This document shows positions 6,851 to 8,419 of a DNA stretch of 8,419 nt, piece by piece. The DNA comes from Gammaproteobacteria bacterium (GTDB lineage: Bacteria; Pseudomonadota; Gammaproteobacteria; Poriferisulfidales; Oxydemutatoraceae). The stretch spans positions 1 through 8,419 of the forward strand of contig RKSI01000149.1 of assembly GCA_007570905.1 (NCBI GenBank), written 5' to 3'. Made by a program: the position numbers and the translations under genes. The number at the start of each line of letters is the position of its first letter. Position 1 is the stretch's first letter. The notes under the pieces are model-generated. The model saw nothing but the letters and a program-made list of their open reading frames with translations. It searched no databases and was not told the DNA's origin.

Positions 6851-6882
6851 GGGGCGGGGCGTTCGCGTCCCGCCCCTTTTTT
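6851..6882 (+). terminator. Intrinsic terminator after the comEA-like gene
   Basis: A perfect 8-bp GC stem (GGGGCGGG 6851-6858 with CCCGCCCC 6869-6876) extends by a G-T, a C-G and a G-C pair to 11 bp. It closes on a TTCG tetraloop (6862-6865) and is followed at once by six T (6877-6882). It starts 18 nt after the stop codon at 6831-6833. Confidence 0.95.
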
Positions 6883-6904
6883 GCGCGCGTCCTGTGCGCG
6901 CTCC

Positions 6905-6920
6905 CGCGCTTTTCAGCGCG
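6905..6920. repeat. Short perfect hairpin in the convergent spacer
   Basis: CGCGCT (6905-6910) and AGCGCG (6915-6920) form a 6-bp stem around a TTTC loop. It lies between the + strand terminator and the end of the minus-strand gene. There is no T-run in the right place for either strand, so a terminator role is unproven. Confidence 0.4.
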
Positions 6921-6953
6921 CCCGCGCCGCCGCGCCTTCGCCCGGATTATGTG

Positions 6954-6989
6954 GGCGCGCCGCCGGCGCCGTGCATTTGCCGGCGCGCC
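6954..6989. repeat. 9-bp GC-only inverted repeat downstream of the methyltransferase gene
   Basis: GGCGCGCCG (6954-6962) and CGGCGCGCC (6981-6989) are perfect inverted arms around an 18-base loop that itself contains a GGCGCC palindrome. It lies 55 nt past the stop of the minus-strand gene and could end or stabilise that transcript. No U-tract follows on the minus strand, so it is not a classical intrinsic terminator. In DNA this GC-rich, short palindromes are also expected by chance. Confidence 0.4.
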
Positions 6990-7043
6990 GCCGCCATTGC
7001 TCCGGCGCCGCAAGCAGTTTCCGCATTGTCATCCTTGCCCGGC

Positions 7044-8336
7044 TCATGCCCCGAAACTCACCTGCAAATCCATCGCTTCATTGCGCCTCTTTATCACCGC
7101 CCGCAGGTACTCCATCGGCCTGTTGCCTTTCACACTGTTGCAGTTTCCGCACAGCAACTGGTAATTTTCGTAATAGTCACCGCCGCCTTTTGATTTCGGT
7201 ATGATGTGGTCAAGGTGGTAGTGCCTTATATCCAGTTCGTCATTGCATCCGTTGCACTTGCCCCCTTGTTCCTTGTACAAACGCTCCCGCACGCTCTTGT
7301 CAGTCTCTTTCACAATTTCCACATCCGTGCGCACCGGCATATCCAGCCTGTGGATGAAATCAGTGAACAATGACCCGTTGTCGCCCGGCAGCCTTTCCGC
7401 CACCAGATCCGCGGATTTTCTGCTGATGTCTATCCCCACCCATTTCCGGGCCAATTGTTGCGCGGCCACCATCGTTGTCGCGCAGCCGCAAAACGGGTCA
7501 AGCACAACATCGCCTTTGTTGCTGGACGCCTTGATGACATGATGCAGCAACTCCAGCGGCTTCTGCGTGGGGTACCCGGTGCGCTCGCCCTTGCGGGCGT
7601 AATCGAATTTTATCCAGTCCCTTGGCGGGACCTTGTCCTGAACATACTGCCTGTAAACATCGTCGCCGCCCTCTTTTGATTTTGGCGCGAACCCGCCGCC
7701 GGACTTGTACCTCAACAGGTATGGCCTGCCGTCCTTGTCAACAAACCGCTCAAGCGCTTTTCTTGACGACTGCTTCAACGGATTGGCTATCGCTTCCCAA
7801 TTAAATGTCATCTTTTTCCCTTTTGAGTAAAGCAGCAAGGTGTCATGCTTGGCGTTGTATGATGTTTTTCTCAACTCCCTGCCTTCGTAAATCCAGATTA
7901 GTTCGTTTCTGAAATTGCCGGCGCCAAATATCCTGTCCAAAATCAGTTTCAGGTAATGGCTTGCTGTCTGGTCGCAATGCAGATACAGGCTTCCCGCGGG
8001 CTTCAATATGCGGTGCAACTCAATCAGCCGCTGGGTCATGTAGGTGATGTACGACATCATCGCCTTGCCGTGCATGGCCTCTATCGCCTGTATGTAGCGA
8101 ACCAGGTACGGATAGTCCTTGACCATCTTTTCAAGGCAGCCCTCATCAACATCCTGCCAGGTCCACATATCCTTGAAACTGGTGCCCGCCGCCTTGCTCC
8201 CCACCGGAGCCTCGTACAGCCGCTTGCTGTTAAACGGCGGGTCAAGGTAAATCAGGTCCACACACTCCGAGTTTATCCCGTTCAGGATGTACAGATTGTC
8301 GCCGGTGAATAATGTGTTTTCTTTGATGTTCAACAT
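7044..8336 (-). CDS. DNA methyltransferase (beta-type, probably adenine-N6) fused to C-terminal HNH nuclease domain
   Basis: The 430-residue protein has two parts. Residues 1-320 are an AdoMet-dependent amino-methyltransferase. The catalytic motif DPPF (32-35) comes first, then a region likely holding target recognition (about 145-250), then TQKP (257-260), and the AdoMet-binding motif DPFCGCATT (280-288). That order is the beta class; DPPF favours adenine-N6, but cytosine-N4 is possible. Residues about 350-410 are an HNH domain: C361-x2-C364, HLDH (374-377), N391 and C396-x2-C399, so both zinc-type cysteine pairs and the catalytic His are present. ATG 8336 is chosen because MLNIKENTLFTGDNLYIL is the usual family N-terminus; GTG 8360 or ATG 8355-8357 would add 7-8 residues. 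No clear ribosome binding site is visible. GC content is far below its neighbours. No separate restriction gene is in the window. The target sequence is unknown. Confidence 0.92.
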   Translation of the reverse strand: MLNIKENTLFTGDNLYILNGINSECVDLIYLDPPFNSKRLYEAPVGSKAAGTSFKDMWTWQDVDEGCLEKMVKDYPYLVRYIQAIEAMHGKAMMSYITYMTQRLIELHRILKPAGSLYLHCDQTASHYLKLILDRIFGAGNFRNELIWIYEGRELRKTSYNAKHDTLLLYSKGKKMTFNWEAIANPLKQSSRKALERFVDKDGRPYLLRYKSGGGFAPKSKEGGDDVYRQYVQDKVPPRDWIKFDYARKGERTGYPTQKPLELLHHVIKASSNKGDVVLDPFCGCATTMVAAQQLARKWVGIDISRKSADLVAERLPGDNGSLFTDFIHRLDMPVRTDVEIVKETDKSVRERLYKEQGGKCNGCNDELDIRHYHLDHIIPKSKGGGDYYENYQLLCGNCNSVKGNRPMEYLRAVIKRRNEAMDLQVSFGA

Positions 8337-8409
8337 GACGGATTGCCGGCCCCGCATCACCCCGCGTCCGGCCTTCGCCGCGGCAACGCAATGCCGGTAT
8401 TTGCCGGAA
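8337..8409 (-). other. Leader region of the methyltransferase gene
   Basis: This is the likely untranslated leader of about 65 nt between the promoter and the chosen start. TGCCGG occurs three times (8344-8349, 8392-8397, 8402-8407 on the + strand). The last two are spaced exactly 10 bp, just downstream of the -10 element, where a repressor or self-binding site could sit. No strong Shine-Dalgarno sequence is seen. Confidence 0.4.
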
Positions 8410-8418
8410 ATTATAACA
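8410..8418 (-). promoter_or_regulatory. Extended -10 promoter element of the methyltransferase gene
   Basis: Read on the minus strand the bases are TGTTATAAT: a perfect TATAAT (8415 down to 8410) with the upstream TGn of an extended -10. The -35 region would fall outside the window. Transcription would begin near 8403, about 67 nt before ATG 8336. This AT-rich stretch is rare in an otherwise GC-rich window, which adds weight. Confidence 0.7.
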
Positions 8419-8419
8419 C

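Noticed and set aside
6883..7043. Possible small RNA or attachment site in the convergent spacer
   Set aside because: Only GC-rich hairpins expected from composition are seen. There is no promoter, no tRNA-like end and no direct repeat flanking the methyltransferase gene within the window.
8337..8360. Upstream starts of the methyltransferase (GTG 8360 or ATG 8355-8357)
   Set aside because: The added residues MMRGRQSV do not resemble the family N-terminus, and neither start has a better ribosome binding site than ATG 8336.

Overview
The window is a stretch of GC-rich bacterial chromosome carrying a conserved gammaproteobacterial housekeeping operon. It is followed by a small competence-type gene, a strong terminator, and then a compositionally different gene on the opposite strand. 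The gene order tyrA-aroA-cmk-rpsA-ihfB-lapB is the classical gammaproteobacterial order, and the IHF-beta and LapB proteins also point to that class. No finer placement is supported.

Positions 1-6164 are all on the + strand and tightly packed. A 5'-truncated tyrA (prephenate dehydrogenase) overlaps aroA (EPSP synthase) by 8 nt. aroA overlaps cmk (cytidylate kinase) by the 4-nt ATGA. cmk is followed after 3 nt by rpsA (ribosomal protein S1), then ihfB (integration host factor beta) and lapB (regulator of lipopolysaccharide synthesis). Spacing and overlaps suggest one transcription unit with translational coupling of the first genes. It joins aromatic amino acid synthesis, pyrimidine nucleotide supply, translation, nucleoid structure and envelope control. 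The lapA gene that commonly precedes lapB is absent. IHF-beta carries an unusual low-complexity tail of about 125 residues containing a 36-bp tandem repeat.

Positions 6165-6413 are a C-rich spacer with no convincing gene. It ends in a near-perfect Shine-Dalgarno sequence for a small secreted helix-hairpin-helix protein of the ComEA family (6414-6833), which also has a Gly/Ala/Asn-rich tail. A textbook intrinsic terminator (6851-6882) closes the + strand unit.

Positions 7044-8419 hold a convergent minus-strand gene for a beta-type DNA methyltransferase fused to a C-terminal HNH nuclease domain. Its GC content is clearly lower than the operon's. A perfect extended -10 promoter element lies at the window edge. 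It looks like a horizontally acquired defence or modification gene inserted beside the core operon, and it is the most interesting item here. I see no tRNA, rRNA, CRISPR array, insertion sequence or attachment site.
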